Positions 20,132 to 30,286 are shown, numbered from the stretch's first letter. The stretch is DNA of 52,114 nt from Ponticaulis sp. (GCA_002701295.1 NZUJ01000088.1:1-52114); one strand, 5' to 3'. Program-made: numbers and translations. The notes: a model not told the origin generated them from the sequence alone.

Positions 20132-21219
20132 GTCAGCGCCTTCAGAAGTTCGAGTTTTTCAACGAGCGTCGCGATTTCATTGCCGCGTTTTGACATGACA
20201 GTTGAAACCGCCTCTGCGGAAATGGATTTGGACGATAAGTCATCCTGCTCCGACAAGACTTTTTCGAGAAGCTCATTCAGCGGCCGCGCATTGCGCCGGG
20301 CAAGCCGGATCAGGTCGCGCTCTTCAGAGATCACGACATCGCCTTCTTTCGGGGTTTCTGTCATGGGTTCACCGACGCGCTTTTCCAGCCAGTCGAGCAT
20401 ATCCTTGTGTTTCTCAAGAACAGGCCGCGTGAGGTCTTCGGAAAACACGACGCGGCCCTCGCCGATCTCATTCAGCGCATCGGTAAACTGCTTGTTTCGC
20501 AGCCGTGCGCCTGCAAAGCCTGTATGCACGCCCGATCCAAACTTGCGCTGCAAAAAGGCAAGCGCGACACCCTCCAGGCTCAGACCGTCATTGACGCGAA
20601 CAATCTTCTTGTCAGGGATCCGAATGCCCAGACGTTGACCGAAATCCTTCACGACATTCTGGTCTGGAAAACTTGCCGGATCGAATTTGAAGATGTGCGT
20701 GTTTTCTTGCCCGAAATGTTTATCGAGCACGCTGATGGTTTTGCGATAATTCGGCCAGAGCCGATCAACATTCAGCTCGCTTATGCGCCCGGTTTTGATC
20801 TTCTGCTGGAATGAGCTCTGCATGAAGGAAACTGGTGAGCGAACATACATCACGGTTTTTGTTTCAGAGCATGTCTCTTTCAAAAACTCGGCGAGTCCCT
20901 GAACGATCTCTTCATTTCCGCCACTGGAGAGCATTTCCGCAGAAAAGATGATCTCGCTCTTGTCGGATGTCGAAATTGCTTCCTTCAGTTTGTCGCGCCA
21001 GAGATCGCGCTCAGCCACCAGTTCTTTTCGCGTTCGCCCCTCGACCTTGAACAGTGGGAAGTTTTCTGGGTCTTCGCGAAAAAGCAGTGGAAGAAGCGTA
21101 TCGTGATGCGCTGTCTTCCAGGGCGCATATAGATGATTGGGCATGTTGAGCGTATGCAGCGTGCGCTGAATGGACGACGACCCCGTCTTGTCCATACCCG
21201 CATGAACGATTGCCTTCAT
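20128..21219 (-). CDS. Sulfotransferase-like P-loop protein (first of tandem pair)
   Basis: 363 residues from the ATG at 21219; a start at 21243 would add eight residues not shared with the paralogue. The PAPS loop is HAGMDKTGSSSIQRTL (residues 6-21) and the 3'-phosphate region MYVRSPVSFMQSSFQQK. Shared blocks with the downstream protein include MPNH, FKFDPASFP, RVNDGLSLEG(A/V)(L/A), F(L/V)QR(K/Q)FGSG and HTGFAGA, so this is a tandem duplication retaining equal length. No glycan or capsule cluster is adjacent, so the acceptor is unknown. Confidence 0.75.
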   Translation of the reverse strand: MKAIVHAGMDKTGSSSIQRTLHTLNMPNHLYAPWKTAHHDTLLPLLFREDPENFPLFKVEGRTRKELVAERDLWRDKLKEAISTSDKSEIIFSAEMLSSGGNEEIVQGLAEFLKETCSETKTVMYVRSPVSFMQSSFQQKIKTGRISELNVDRLWPNYRKTISVLDKHFGQENTHIFKFDPASFPDQNVVKDFGQRLGIRIPDKKIVRVNDGLSLEGVALAFLQRKFGSGVHTGFAGARLRNKQFTDALNEIGEGRVVFSEDLTRPVLEKHKDMLDWLEKRVGEPMTETPKEGDVVISEERDLIRLARRNARPLNELLEKVLSEQDDLSSKSISAEAVSTVMSKRGNEIATLVEKLELLKALT

Positions 21220-21272
21220 CCTCAAACCCGACCCGTTACGCAACTCATTGTCTAACGGAGTAGCGGACCTGA

Positions 21273-21313
21273 CACAAAAAGCAATCCGGCCTTCGCGTTC
21301 ACAAAGGCCGGAT
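21273..21313 (-). terminator. Intrinsic terminator of dps
   Basis: On the minus strand a perfect 10-pair stem (ATCCGGCCTT with AAGGCCGGAT, 21284-21313) is followed by TGCTTTTTGTG. It lies 25 bases after the dps stop codon and upstream of the sulfotransferase pair. Confidence 0.88.
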
Positions 21314-21338
21314 CAGGAATTTGCTTATCTGTTTGACA

Positions 21339-21803
21339 TCAGATGCTTGAGCGAAGCATCCAGGCCGTTTTCTGGCTGACCGTCATACGCTGAGTAAACA
21401 GGTCGACCGTTACGTCATCACCAATTTCGTCAGCCACATCGAGCGCCTTCTTCAGCGTCGCCGACAGCATGTCATGACCAGAAGCGAGATTTTCGATCAT
21501 GGCCTCCGCATCGGGCTCAGAATTGTCTGGCTTGATTGTCGCATTCGCCAGGATGGCTTCCGTAGAGCCGGGCGCAAAGGCACCAATTGCACGGATGCGT
21601 TCCGCAATCTCATCAAGCGCCGTCCACAGTTCGGTATATTGCTCCATGAACAGATCATGCAGTGATTTGAACCGTGGGCCGGTGACATTCCAATGGTAGC
21701 CATGTGTCTTCACATACAGCGCATATGTATCGCCCATAACGGACTTCAGCGCGCTGACAAGATTGTCTTTTTGTTCGGTGGTCAGTGATGCAGCATTCAG
21801 CAT
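21339..21803 (-). CDS. dps: Dps family DNA-protecting ferritin
   Basis: 154 residues. The ferritin-like four-helix motif is clear: YVKTHGYHWNVTGPRFKSLH then LWTALDEIAERIRAIG, giving the inter-subunit ferroxidase His and Asp/Glu ligands of Dps proteins. They form 12-subunit shells that oxidise Fe(II) with peroxide, store iron and protect DNA in starvation and oxidative stress. The N-terminal tail is short and not lysine-rich, so DNA binding may be weak. AAGGGA precedes the ATG. The leader is AT-rich and contains an 18-base palindrome; a terminator follows, so this is a single-gene unit. Confidence 0.93.
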   Translation of the reverse strand: MLNAASLTTEQKDNLVSALKSVMGDTYALYVKTHGYHWNVTGPRFKSLHDLFMEQYTELWTALDEIAERIRAIGAFAPGSTEAILANATIKPDNSEPDAEAMIENLASGHDMLSATLKKALDVADEIGDDVTVDLFTQRMTVSQKTAWMLRSSI

Positions 21804-21847
21804 ATCAGTATCCCTTTCATATCCTTACGCGGTAGATATGGGATCAG

Positions 21848-21865
21848 AATTTCAAATGTGAAATT
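21848..21865. promoter_or_regulatory. Perfect palindrome in the dps leader
   Basis: AATTTCA-AATG-TGAAATT is a perfect 7-base inverted repeat with a 4-base centre, 44 bases before the dps ATG. A second hairpin, TCTGAGCA/TGCTCAGA, lies at 21909-21929. Dps genes in this class are usually under peroxide, iron or general-stress control; the repeat is a good operator candidate but matches no OxyR or classical Fur site that I can confirm. Confidence 0.4.
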
Positions 21866-21933
21866 GATATTCAAACTAATAAATATAAATAATTTTTATA
21901 CTTAAAACTCTGAGCATGGTGTGCTCAGAATAC

Positions 21934-21960
21934 AAAAAAGCCCGCCGGTCAGGCGGGCTC
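21934..21960 (-). terminator. Intrinsic terminator of the aminotransferase gene
   Basis: On the minus strand AGCCCGCC-TGACC-GGCGGGCT is a perfect 8-pair stem followed by TTTTTG, 20 bases after the aminotransferase stop codon. Confidence 0.92.
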
Positions 21961-21980
21961 ATTGAATTGGGATAGACAGC

Positions 21981-23477
<1,497 letters not shown>

Positions 23478-23481
<4 letters not shown>

Positions 23482-24161
23482 TCTCCGTTTCCGATGGGCT
23501 TGCGAGCTATCAGGAACACCGCAGCGCCCTTTTTCGGTTGCCATTGATGGACAAGATCAAAACCCTGCCCGGTCATTTCCGATATCAGACCTTCGCGGGA
23601 AAATATGTTCACGTGAGGCGCTTTTCCAAACGCCCGAGCAATCGGAAGCGCGAGCTTCCAGAAGCCCATTTCATCAAGACAGGCCGTACTGGATACGAAA
23701 ACGCCGCCAGGCTTGAGCACGCGATAAACGCGAGACATGACAGCTTGCGGATCGCGGACCAGATGCAGGATGGAATGCCCCATCACGACATCATACTCGC
23801 CTTCGCGATCGGGCAGCTCAGTCAGATCCGCACGCACGAACAGAACATTGTTCGCCTGCGCCGCAATCGCTTTTCTTTCGGCAATCGCAATCATTTCACC
23901 GGATATATCGCTCGCGACGATGTGTTTGACGAACGGTGCATGCGCAATGGCCGTGGAACCTGTTCCGCATCCGAATTCCAGAACCAGAGACTCAGGCGTG
24001 AAATATTCTCGCGTCATCTCCAGCTTTTGTTGATAGGCCGCTTCGTCGGCGACCGGCTTTTGCGCGTATTTGACGGCAATCTTGTCCCAGAAGCGTTCGT
24101 CCTGGTTGGTTGAGGGTTTCATCAAAGGGTTGGGCGGGGTGTGGAGTGCTTGCATTGTCAT
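23478..24161 (-). CDS. Class I SAM-dependent methyltransferase
   Basis: 227 residues. Motif I is VLEFGCGTGSTAIAHAP, motif II region YDVVMGHSILHLV, and post-motif VLKPGGVFVSST, as in Methyltransf_11/25 enzymes such as UbiE-like proteins. The start could be 24161 or 24155; neither has a strong ribosome site. The acceptor is unknown. It is divergent from a LysR gene 70 bases away, a layout that usually means the regulator controls the enzyme gene. It is coupled to the small membrane protein gene downstream. Confidence 0.85.
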
Positions 24162-24184
24162 GAGACAAAAATAGCAACAGACAA

Positions 24185-24224
24185 GCTATACATAAATTGC
24201 GGAAATGTGTTGATCTGCTATACA
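24185..24224. promoter_or_regulatory. Divergent promoter region with repeated GCTATACA
   Basis: GCTATACA occurs at 24185-24192 and 24217-24224, 32 bases apart (about three helical turns), in the 70 bases separating the methyltransferase gene from the divergent LysR gene. The repeats may be regulator half-sites or promoter elements (TATACA resembles a -10 box). A function as the LysR operator is inferred from position only. Confidence 0.35.
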
Positions 24225-24231
24225 AATATCC

Positions 24232-25122
24232 ATGAACTGGGATGCTGCAGATTTCGACTGGAACCAGGCACGTGCCTTTCTGGCCACCGCTGAAGAAGGC
24301 TCGCTTTCAGCCGCCGCACGCGCGCTTGGCGTTACTCAGCCAACCCTCAGCCGTCAGGTGAGTGCCCTGGAAGAAAAACTCGGCATTACGCTTTTCGAAC
24401 GCGGCCCACGCACCATGAGCATTACAACAGCCGGGCTTCAGGTGCTGGATCATGTTCGCGCCATGCATGACGCTGCGACCCGCATGTCGCTGTCGGCATC
24501 CGGTCAGTCACAAATCATAGCGGGCATGGTGCGGATCACCACCACAGACACCACAGCATGTTACCATCTCCCGCCCATTCTGAAACGGTTACGCGAACGC
24601 GCTCCCGATATCGAAATCGAGATCAGGACATCAAATCGTTTGAAAGACCTCATCAATCGCGAAGCCGATATCGCCATCCGGCATGCTCGCCCGCAGGAGC
24701 CGGAACTGATCGCCAAGAAGATCGGCTCCACTCATGCCGGGCTTTATGCCTCGACCGGTTTTCTTGACCAGGTCGGCCGCCCGCAAAACCTGTCCGAAAT
24801 CCAGAAGCTCGACTTTCTGGGCTTTGAGACGCGCGACACGCTGATCCCGCATCTCAAACAGCTTGGATTACCGCTGACAACCGCGAACTTTCGCTACACT
24901 GCGGACAATGGCATGGCCAGCATTGCCATGGCTCGGGCGGGCCTCGGGATCGCTATGCTGATGGCCAGTGAAGCCGATCAGTTTACTGATCTTGAACCCG
25001 TCTGGCCCGATTTCGGGCCGATGGAGGTGCCGATCTGGCTTGTCACCCACCGCGAGCTGCACACCAGCAAACGCATCCGACTGGTGTTTGATCTGATCGG
25101 CGACATGATGGGCAGCCGCTAA
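24232..25122 (+). CDS. LysR family transcriptional regulator
   Basis: 296 residues. The DNA-binding helix-turn-helix is FDWNQARAFLATAEEGSLSA followed by ALGVTQPTLSRQVSALEEKL; the effector-binding domain runs from about residue 92 (GMVRITTTDTTACYHLPPIL). The region NRLKDLINREADIAIRHARP is the usual LysR co-inducer-domain pattern. It faces the methyltransferase gene across a 70-base divergent promoter and probably regulates it and itself. It ends 26 bases before the convergent nitronate monooxygenase-like gene. Confidence 0.93.
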   Translation: MNWDAADFDWNQARAFLATAEEGSLSAAARALGVTQPTLSRQVSALEEKLGITLFERGPRTMSITTAGLQVLDHVRAMHDAATRMSLSASGQSQIIAGMVRITTTDTTACYHLPPILKRLRERAPDIEIEIRTSNRLKDLINREADIAIRHARPQEPELIAKKIGSTHAGLYASTGFLDQVGRPQNLSEIQKLDFLGFETRDTLIPHLKQLGLPLTTANFRYTADNGMASIAMARAGLGIAMLMASEADQFTDLEPVWPDFGPMEVPIWLVTHRELHTSKRIRLVFDLIGDMMGSR

Positions 25123-25148
25123 GCGAGCACTCCGGCGATGCGCCTTGT

Positions 25149-26126
25149 TCAGGACAAAAGCTCAACCGATTTCGGAACCGGCTGCAATTCATGAATATTC
25201 TGCACGCACTCGCCAGCATAAAGCGCAACATACTCGATCATGGTCGCCTCGAGCTCAGGTGTGAGCGAGGATGGCGTGTATATCGGCTGCTCAAGCGACT
25301 GCCTCATAAGGATTGCTGCACGATCCACGGCATCCGAGAGTCCTGACACCAGCTTTTCGGCAGCATCCGTCATCGGCGCAAACGCATGGTCGCTCGAGTC
25401 CCGTGCACACCATTTTTTGACCGCCGAATTCGGAATGACCCGGTGCAGATCACGCCATCCGACACCAAAAAGGTCAGTGACAATCGTCTCAGTTGCTGTA
25501 ACCAGCCGCCGTTTGAACTCTGGATGAGCCGAAGCTTCGGGCGATGCGAGAAAGCGTGTCCCGGCACAGACAGCATCTGCGCCTGATGACCGGCAAACTT
25601 CTGCGGTGTCTTTGTTGTGAATGCCGCCCGCTCCGCAGATGAGAGCGTCCGGAAAACACGTTCTCACTTTCGGCAAAAGCTCCGCAAGACGTTCCTCGCC
25701 GCGCAGATGCCCCCCAGCTTCATACCCCTGAACAATCACTCCGTCTGCCCCGGCACTCAGAACCAATTCGGCTTCTTCCAGACTTCCAATCTGAAACAGC
25801 ACTAACTTTCCAGCATCCTTCAGCGCCGAGACGATCGCCTGATCAAATCCGTAAAAAAGCGTCACAACTTGCACAGATGACTTCAGACACGCCTCGACGT
25901 GCAATCTGGAAATCAAGGGCATAAGGAGGTTTGCGGCAAACGTTTTTCCCTCGAGCCGTTCTTCGATGCATCTCAATTCGGATTCAAAAAAGGCTGGTGG
26001 CAGATAACTCAGTGTGCCGAGCCCCCCCGCCTCGCTGACCGCCACAACCAGATCCTGTCGTGCGACACCGCCCATGGCACCCTGAAGAACGGGCTTCTCC
26101 AGCGACAGAAAATCACAAGCATCCAC
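25149..26126 (-). CDS. Nitronate monooxygenase-like FMN enzyme (2-nitropropane dioxygenase family)
   Basis: 325 residues from a GTG at 26126; GGAGG six bases upstream decides this start. TIM-barrel FMN signatures are PVLQGAMGGVARQDLVVAVS at the N-terminus, GADGVIVQGYEAGGH (with the catalytic-type His), ICGAGGIHNKDTAEVCRSSG and ADAVCAGTRFLAS. Enzymes of this family oxidise nitronates such as propionate-3-nitronate; the FabK enoyl-ACP reductases share the fold, so reductase activity cannot be excluded. It lies 73 bases downstream of the isonitrile-hydratase-like gene on the same strand. Confidence 0.82.
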   Translation of the reverse strand: MDACDFLSLEKPVLQGAMGGVARQDLVVAVSEAGGLGTLSYLPPAFFESELRCIEERLEGKTFAANLLMPLISRLHVEACLKSSVQVVTLFYGFDQAIVSALKDAGKLVLFQIGSLEEAELVLSAGADGVIVQGYEAGGHLRGEERLAELLPKVRTCFPDALICGAGGIHNKDTAEVCRSSGADAVCAGTRFLASPEASAHPEFKRRLVTATETIVTDLFGVGWRDLHRVIPNSAVKKWCARDSSDHAFAPMTDAAEKLVSGLSDAVDRAAILMRQSLEQPIYTPSSLTPELEATMIEYVALYAGECVQNIHELQPVPKSVELLS

Positions 26127-26199
26127 TCTGCCCCTCCACTGCAGACCCGAACTCAGTAAATCACGCAGGACAGACCGGGTCTAGCGAAGGCATTTCAAC

Positions 26200-26886
26200 T
26201 CACCCAAGTGCTTTCGCCACCCGCTCAATCTGCTCGACGCGTGATGTCATCCTGCCTTGCGTAGCGGCCTCGACCCGTTTCAGAATGTCTGGCCGCGCTG
26301 TTTCAGGCACACCGCCGGGCTGGGCCTCCGGATTATATTCAATGCCGAGCCTGATGGCCGCTTCGAAGTCAGGGCCGAGCCGCTCGCGAAGCACACGGAA
26401 GCCGAAATCAATGCCAGCCGTCACACCGCCTGCGGTGATCCGGTTGCCGTCGATCACCACGCGCTCTTTGGCAAACTCCGCGCCGAATTTTGAGAGATGC
26501 TCGCCCCAGGCCCAATGACACCCGGCCTTATACCCTTTCAGCAACCCAGCCGCCGCAAGAATCAGCGATCCCGTGCAGACACTCGTCACATAAGTCGCTT
26601 GCTCGCCCTGACGCCGCACCCAATCGAGAACCTCGTCATCTTCCATAAGCTCCGAACAGGCAAAGCCGCCCGGCACGCAGATCATGTCATAGAGCGTCTC
26701 ATCGGCCAGCGTCACATGCGGCAGAAAGCTGATCCCGCAATCGGCCTCAACCGGTTCCATCGTCTTCCAGACCAGTTTCACATCAGCATCTGGCATGCGC
26801 CTTAGCACTTCAGCAGGCCCCGTAAAATCGAGCTGGGTCATGCCCGGATAGATCAGAAAGGCAATTTTGAAACTGGCGTCAGACAT
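26200..26886 (-). CDS. DJ-1/PfpI family protein, isonitrile hydratase-like
   Basis: 228 residues, the same length as Pseudomonas isonitrile hydratase (InhA). The nucleophile elbow is VTSVCTGSLILAAAGLLKG with Cys104, and MTQLDFTGPAEVL places Asp20 where the family keeps an acidic partner. Further agreement: DMICVPGGFACSELMED and ITAGGVTAGIDFGFRVL. InhA hydrates isonitriles to N-substituted formamides; related ThiJ/PfpI proteins may have other roles. It is divergent from a GlxA-type regulator that carries the same DJ-1 fold, and upstream of a nitronate monooxygenase-like gene, suggesting detoxification or use of unusual nitrogen compounds (inference). Confidence 0.78.
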   Translation of the reverse strand: MSDASFKIAFLIYPGMTQLDFTGPAEVLRRMPDADVKLVWKTMEPVEADCGISFLPHVTLADETLYDMICVPGGFACSELMEDDEVLDWVRRQGEQATYVTSVCTGSLILAAAGLLKGYKAGCHWAWGEHLSKFGAEFAKERVVIDGNRITAGGVTAGIDFGFRVLRERLGPDFEAAIRLGIEYNPEAQPGGVPETARPDILKRVEAATQGRMTSRVEQIERVAKALG

Positions 26887-26927
26887 GGCGGTACTCCTCT
26901 TTCGCCCCTTACCTACCTTAGGCGCCT

Positions 26928-26966
26928 ATTGGCGGATATGACAAAAACATGTATATTTACGCCAAT
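26928..26966. promoter_or_regulatory. Inverted repeat in the divergent promoter of the DJ-1 enzyme and its GlxA-type regulator
   Basis: ATTGGCG (26928-26934) and CGCCAAT (26960-26966) are perfect inverted arms 25 bases apart; the second covers the regulator's start codon. Just left, TAGGCGCCTA (26919-26928) is a 10-base palindrome. These are natural operator candidates for autoregulation and for control of the divergent enzyme gene. Confidence 0.4.
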
Positions 26967-27933
26967 GTCGAAACGCATCGTCTTTCTCTTCTCTCATGAA
27001 GTGCAGCCTGTTGATGTGACAGGCCCCGCCTCCGCCTTCGCGCAAGCCAATGAATGCGCGGGCCTGAGTGATTTCTACCAGATGGAATTCGCCTCACCAC
27101 ATGGCGGCCCGGTTATCAGCTTTTCCGGCCTGCCCCTGCACACACAGGCCGTAGCCGATGTGCGCACGGACGGCATTGATACGCTTCTGCTTGGCGGTCA
27201 CAAACCTATGGGAACGGTCGACCTTATCAAGGAAACCAGCGCGAAAGACTGGTTCAGTGAGGCCAGCCAGACGGCGCGCCGCTGGGGCTCAGTCTGTGGC
27301 GGCTCCTATATCCTCGCCGCATGGGGGCTGTTGGATGGATGCCATGTCGCCTCGCACTGGCGGTCGACCCGGCGCATCACCGAAGACTTCCCAGAGGTCA
27401 AAATCGACGCCGAAGCGCTTTACGTCTCCGAAGGCCGGTTGTGGACGTCAGCTGGTGTCACTGCCGGTATCGACATGGCCCTCGCCATGATTGAGGAAGA
27501 CCTTGGCGCAGAGATCGCCGCCGCCGTTGCGCGCCATCTGGTCGTCTATATGCGCCGCCCGGGCAGCCAGTCGCAATTCTCTGAACCCCTTCGCCGACAG
27601 ACATCCGCTGCCGCGCCTTATGCCACGCTGATCAACTGGGCGAAGGCCAATCTGAAACACGACCTGACAACAGATGCTCTGGCCGAACAGGCCGGACAAA
27701 GCCTTCGGACCTTCCAGCGCAAATTCAAGGAAAGCACGGGCCAGACGCCCGCCGCCTTTGTAGAGGATATCCGCCTCGACCGCGCCAAGGCCCTATTGTC
27801 GACCGGTGTGCCCCTGAAAACCATTGCAGAGGAAGTCGGCTATCTCAGTCCGGCTCAGCTTTCCATCGTCTTCAGACGACGGTTCGGCATTGCCCCAAGC
27901 ATGTGGAAAACCGTTCATGGCGGCAGAGGTTAA
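26965..27933 (+). CDS. GlxA family AraC-type regulator with DJ-1/PfpI domain
   Basis: 322 residues from the ATG at 26965 (MSKRIVFLFSHEVQPVDVTG), the normal family opening; an earlier ATG at 26929 is possible but adds an unlike tail. Neither has a clear ribosome site. Residues 1-190 are a class I glutamine-amidotransferase-like DJ-1 domain that keeps the nucleophile-elbow Cys (SVCGGSYILAAWGLLDG). Residues about 215-320 are an AraC helix-turn-helix pair (LTTDALAEQAGQSLRTFQRK and LKTIAEEVGYLSPAQLSIVF). It likely senses a small molecule and controls the divergent isonitrile-hydratase-like gene. Its stop overlaps the convergent small membrane protein gene. Confidence 0.9.
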   Translation: MSKRIVFLFSHEVQPVDVTGPASAFAQANECAGLSDFYQMEFASPHGGPVISFSGLPLHTQAVADVRTDGIDTLLLGGHKPMGTVDLIKETSAKDWFSEASQTARRWGSVCGGSYILAAWGLLDGCHVASHWRSTRRITEDFPEVKIDAEALYVSEGRLWTSAGVTAGIDMALAMIEEDLGAEIAAAVARHLVVYMRRPGSQSQFSEPLRRQTSAAAPYATLINWAKANLKHDLTTDALAEQAGQSLRTFQRKFKESTGQTPAAFVEDIRLDRAKALLSTGVPLKTIAEEVGYLSPAQLSIVFRRRFGIAPSMWKTVHGGRG

Positions 27934-28163
27934 CTGCCCTGCTGCAACTCACCTAAAACATGGCCGCCAAAACCGACAATCGCGCCAAGACCTCGCCAGA
28001 GCTCATCCCGCAGCGAAGACAAACCGACAAACAAGACGAGCGACATCAAGAACAGGATCATTGCGAGCAGCCTCAGCCGCGCTTCCCAGCGGCCGGGCGC
28101 AAGTCGACTTCCAGAAAGCGCGCTGATCCCCAGGAATGCGAACAATGGAAAAATCTCGAGCAT
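27930..28163 (-). CDS. Small membrane protein of unknown function
   Basis: 77 residues from the ATG at 28163 (AGGG upstream). Two or three hydrophobic segments: LEIFPLFAFLGISALSG, then LRLLAMILFLMSLVLFVGLS, separated by a basic loop (RLAPGRWEARLR). The stop codon overlaps that of the GlxA-type regulator gene by two bases. No family recognised. The segment 28164-28351 before uvrC holds only a small CTGCA/TGCAG hairpin and a GGCG/CGCC hairpin. Confidence 0.5.
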   Translation of the reverse strand: MLEIFPLFAFLGISALSGSRLAPGRWEARLRLLAMILFLMSLVLFVGLSSLRDELWRGLGAIVGFGGHVLGELQQGS

Positions 28164-28351
28164 GTTCAAACGCCCTGTTTCGTTACAGGACAGCTCCCTC
28201 CGTCCCGTCGAATTAACTGCAAATTTCGTGCAGTCTTTCAGAAGAGCGCTCCGCAACGTGCAGCCTTTCCTCTCCAATACGTGTCAGCATGACCTATATC
28301 TGAGAGCCTCTGGCGCGTGACGCCGGAAACGAAGCGATATAAACCAGCACC

Positions 28352-30280
28352 ATGGCTCACAATAACTCTGTGCCTGCAGCGCCCCAGGGCGTCGAGGTCA
28401 TCAAAGACAATCTGACCCGCCTGCCCAACAAGCCGGGCGTTTATCGCATGTTCGGCAAGGACGGCGATCTCCTCTATGTGGGCAAGGCGAAGAGCCTCAA
28501 GAACCGCGTTGGCAATTACGCCAAAATGGGTGGCCACACCCAACGTATCGCGTTGATGATCTCCCTCACGGTCTCGATGGAGTTCGTCGTCACCGAAAGC
28601 GAGACCGAAGCCCTCCTCCTCGAAGCGAACCTCATCAAGCGGCTCAAACCCCGCTTCAACATCATCCTGCGCGACGATAAGAGCTTCCCCTACATCCTCA
28701 TCCGCCGCGACCATCGCGCGCCGCAGGTCGTCAAATATCGCGGCTCCAAGAAGATCAAAGGCGAGTATTTCGGCCCCTTCGCCTCGGCGAATTCCGTGAA
28801 CCGAACGCTCGATACGCTGCAGAAAGCCTTCCTCCTGCGCGACTGCACTGACGCTGTCTTCGAACAGCGATCCCGCCCCTGTATGCAATACCAGATCAAG
28901 CGCTGCGCCGGGCCTTGCGTCGATCTCATTTCGGAACGTGACTACCAAAAGCTCGCAGATCAGGCGGCCGACTTCCTGCGCGGCAAAGTGGTCAGCCTGC
29001 ATGAACAGCTCGCCACCGATATGGAGGCCGCCTCCGAGGCGATGGAGTTTGAAAAAGCCGCGGCCCTGCGCGACCGGATCCGCGCCATTGCCGCCGTGCG
29101 CGCCAGCCAGGATATCAACCCCGAAGGCGTTGAAGAGGCCGATGTCTTCGCCGTTGCGCAGGATGGCGGCGTCTCCTGCGTGCAGGTCTTCTTCTACCGT
29201 TCGGGCCAGAACTGGGGCACCAAAGCCTATTACCCGAAACACGAGAAAGACTCCTCAGAGGCCGATATTCTCGCCGCGTTCCTTGTCCAGTTTTACGACG
29301 AGCGCCCGCCGCCAAAGCTCATCCTCACCTCGCACACGCCTGACCAGTCCGCCCTGATTGAGGAGGCCCTCGCCCTGCGTGCCGACCGCAAGATCGAGAT
29401 CCGCGCGCCCCAGCGTGGCGGCAAGCGCGAGCTTGTCATGCAGGCGCTCAATAATGCGAAAGAGGCCCTCTCCCGCAAGCTCGCCGAAACGGCCAGCCAG
29501 GCGCGCCTTCTGGAAGAGGTGAAAAAGGTCTTCGAACTCGACGAGACCCCGCGCCGCATCGAGGTCTATGATAACTCCCACATTCAGGGCACGAATGCCG
29601 TTGGCGGCATGGTCGTCGCGAATGCGGAAGGCTTCGACAAGAAGAATTATCGCAAGTTCAACATCAAGGATCAGGACCTCGAACCGGGCGATGATTATGG
29701 CATGATGCGAGAGGTCTTCCGTCGGCGTTTCTCGCGCCTGATGAAAGAGGCGGATGTGAACGCCGAAGAAACCCATGCCGGTCTCAATGTCGAGGAACGC
29801 CGCAAAAAGCTGAAAGCCACCGAAAACTATCCTGATCTGGTGCTAATAGACGGTGGCCTCGGCCAATTGAATGCCGTGCTCGAGGTCTTCCGTGAAATCG
29901 GACTTGTTCCCGATGACGTGACGCTCGTTTCCATCGCCAAGGGGCCGGACCGCGACGCGGGCCGCGAGAAATTCTTCCGCCCGAACAAGGCGCCCTTCAT
30001 GCTGCCCGAGACGGCGCCCGTGCTCTATTATCTCCAGCGCCTGCGCGACGAGGCACACCGCTGGGCCATTGGCGCGCACCGCTCCAAACGCTCGGCTGAT
30101 ATCAAGAAAAACCCGCTGGATGAGATTGAGGGTATTGGCCCCGCGCGGAAAAAGGCGCTGCTCCACCGCTTTGGCTCAGCCCGCGCCATCTCCCGCGCCA
30201 AACTCGCCGATATTGCCACGGTCGATGGCGTCAATCAGGCCCTTGCCGAGCGGATCTACAACTTTTTCCATGGGAGTTGA
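28352..30280 (+). CDS. uvrC: Excinuclease ABC subunit C
   Basis: 642 residues. The N-terminal GIY-YIG nuclease (PNKPGVYRMFGKDGDLLYVG, about residues 25-105) makes the 3' incision; the UVR domain (EAMEFEKAAALRDRIRAI, about 215-250) contacts UvrB; the central RNase H-like domain (RIEVYDNSHIQGTNAVGGMV, VLIDGGLGQLNAV) makes the 5' incision; a C-terminal helix-hairpin-helix (IEGIGPARKKALLHRFG and following) binds DNA. It acts in nucleotide excision repair. The PIN-domain gene starts six bases beyond its stop, so both are likely on one transcript. Confidence 0.98.
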   Translation: MAHNNSVPAAPQGVEVIKDNLTRLPNKPGVYRMFGKDGDLLYVGKAKSLKNRVGNYAKMGGHTQRIALMISLTVSMEFVVTESETEALLLEANLIKRLKPRFNIILRDDKSFPYILIRRDHRAPQVVKYRGSKKIKGEYFGPFASANSVNRTLDTLQKAFLLRDCTDAVFEQRSRPCMQYQIKRCAGPCVDLISERDYQKLADQAADFLRGKVVSLHEQLATDMEAASEAMEFEKAAALRDRIRAIAAVRASQDINPEGVEEADVFAVAQDGGVSCVQVFFYRSGQNWGTKAYYPKHEKDSSEADILAAFLVQFYDERPPPKLILTSHTPDQSALIEEALALRADRKIEIRAPQRGGKRELVMQALNNAKEALSRKLAETASQARLLEEVKKVFELDETPRRIEVYDNSHIQGTNAVGGMVVANAEGFDKKNYRKFNIKDQDLEPGDDYGMMREVFRRRFSRLMKEADVNAEETHAGLNVEERRKKLKATENYPDLVLIDGGLGQLNAVLEVFREIGLVPDDVTLVSIAKGPDRDAGREKFFRPNKAPFMLPETAPVLYYLQRLRDEAHRWAIGAHRSKRSADIKKNPLDEIEGIGPARKKALLHRFGSARAISRAKLADIATVDGVNQALAERIYNFFHGS

Positions 30281-30286
30281 GGGACA

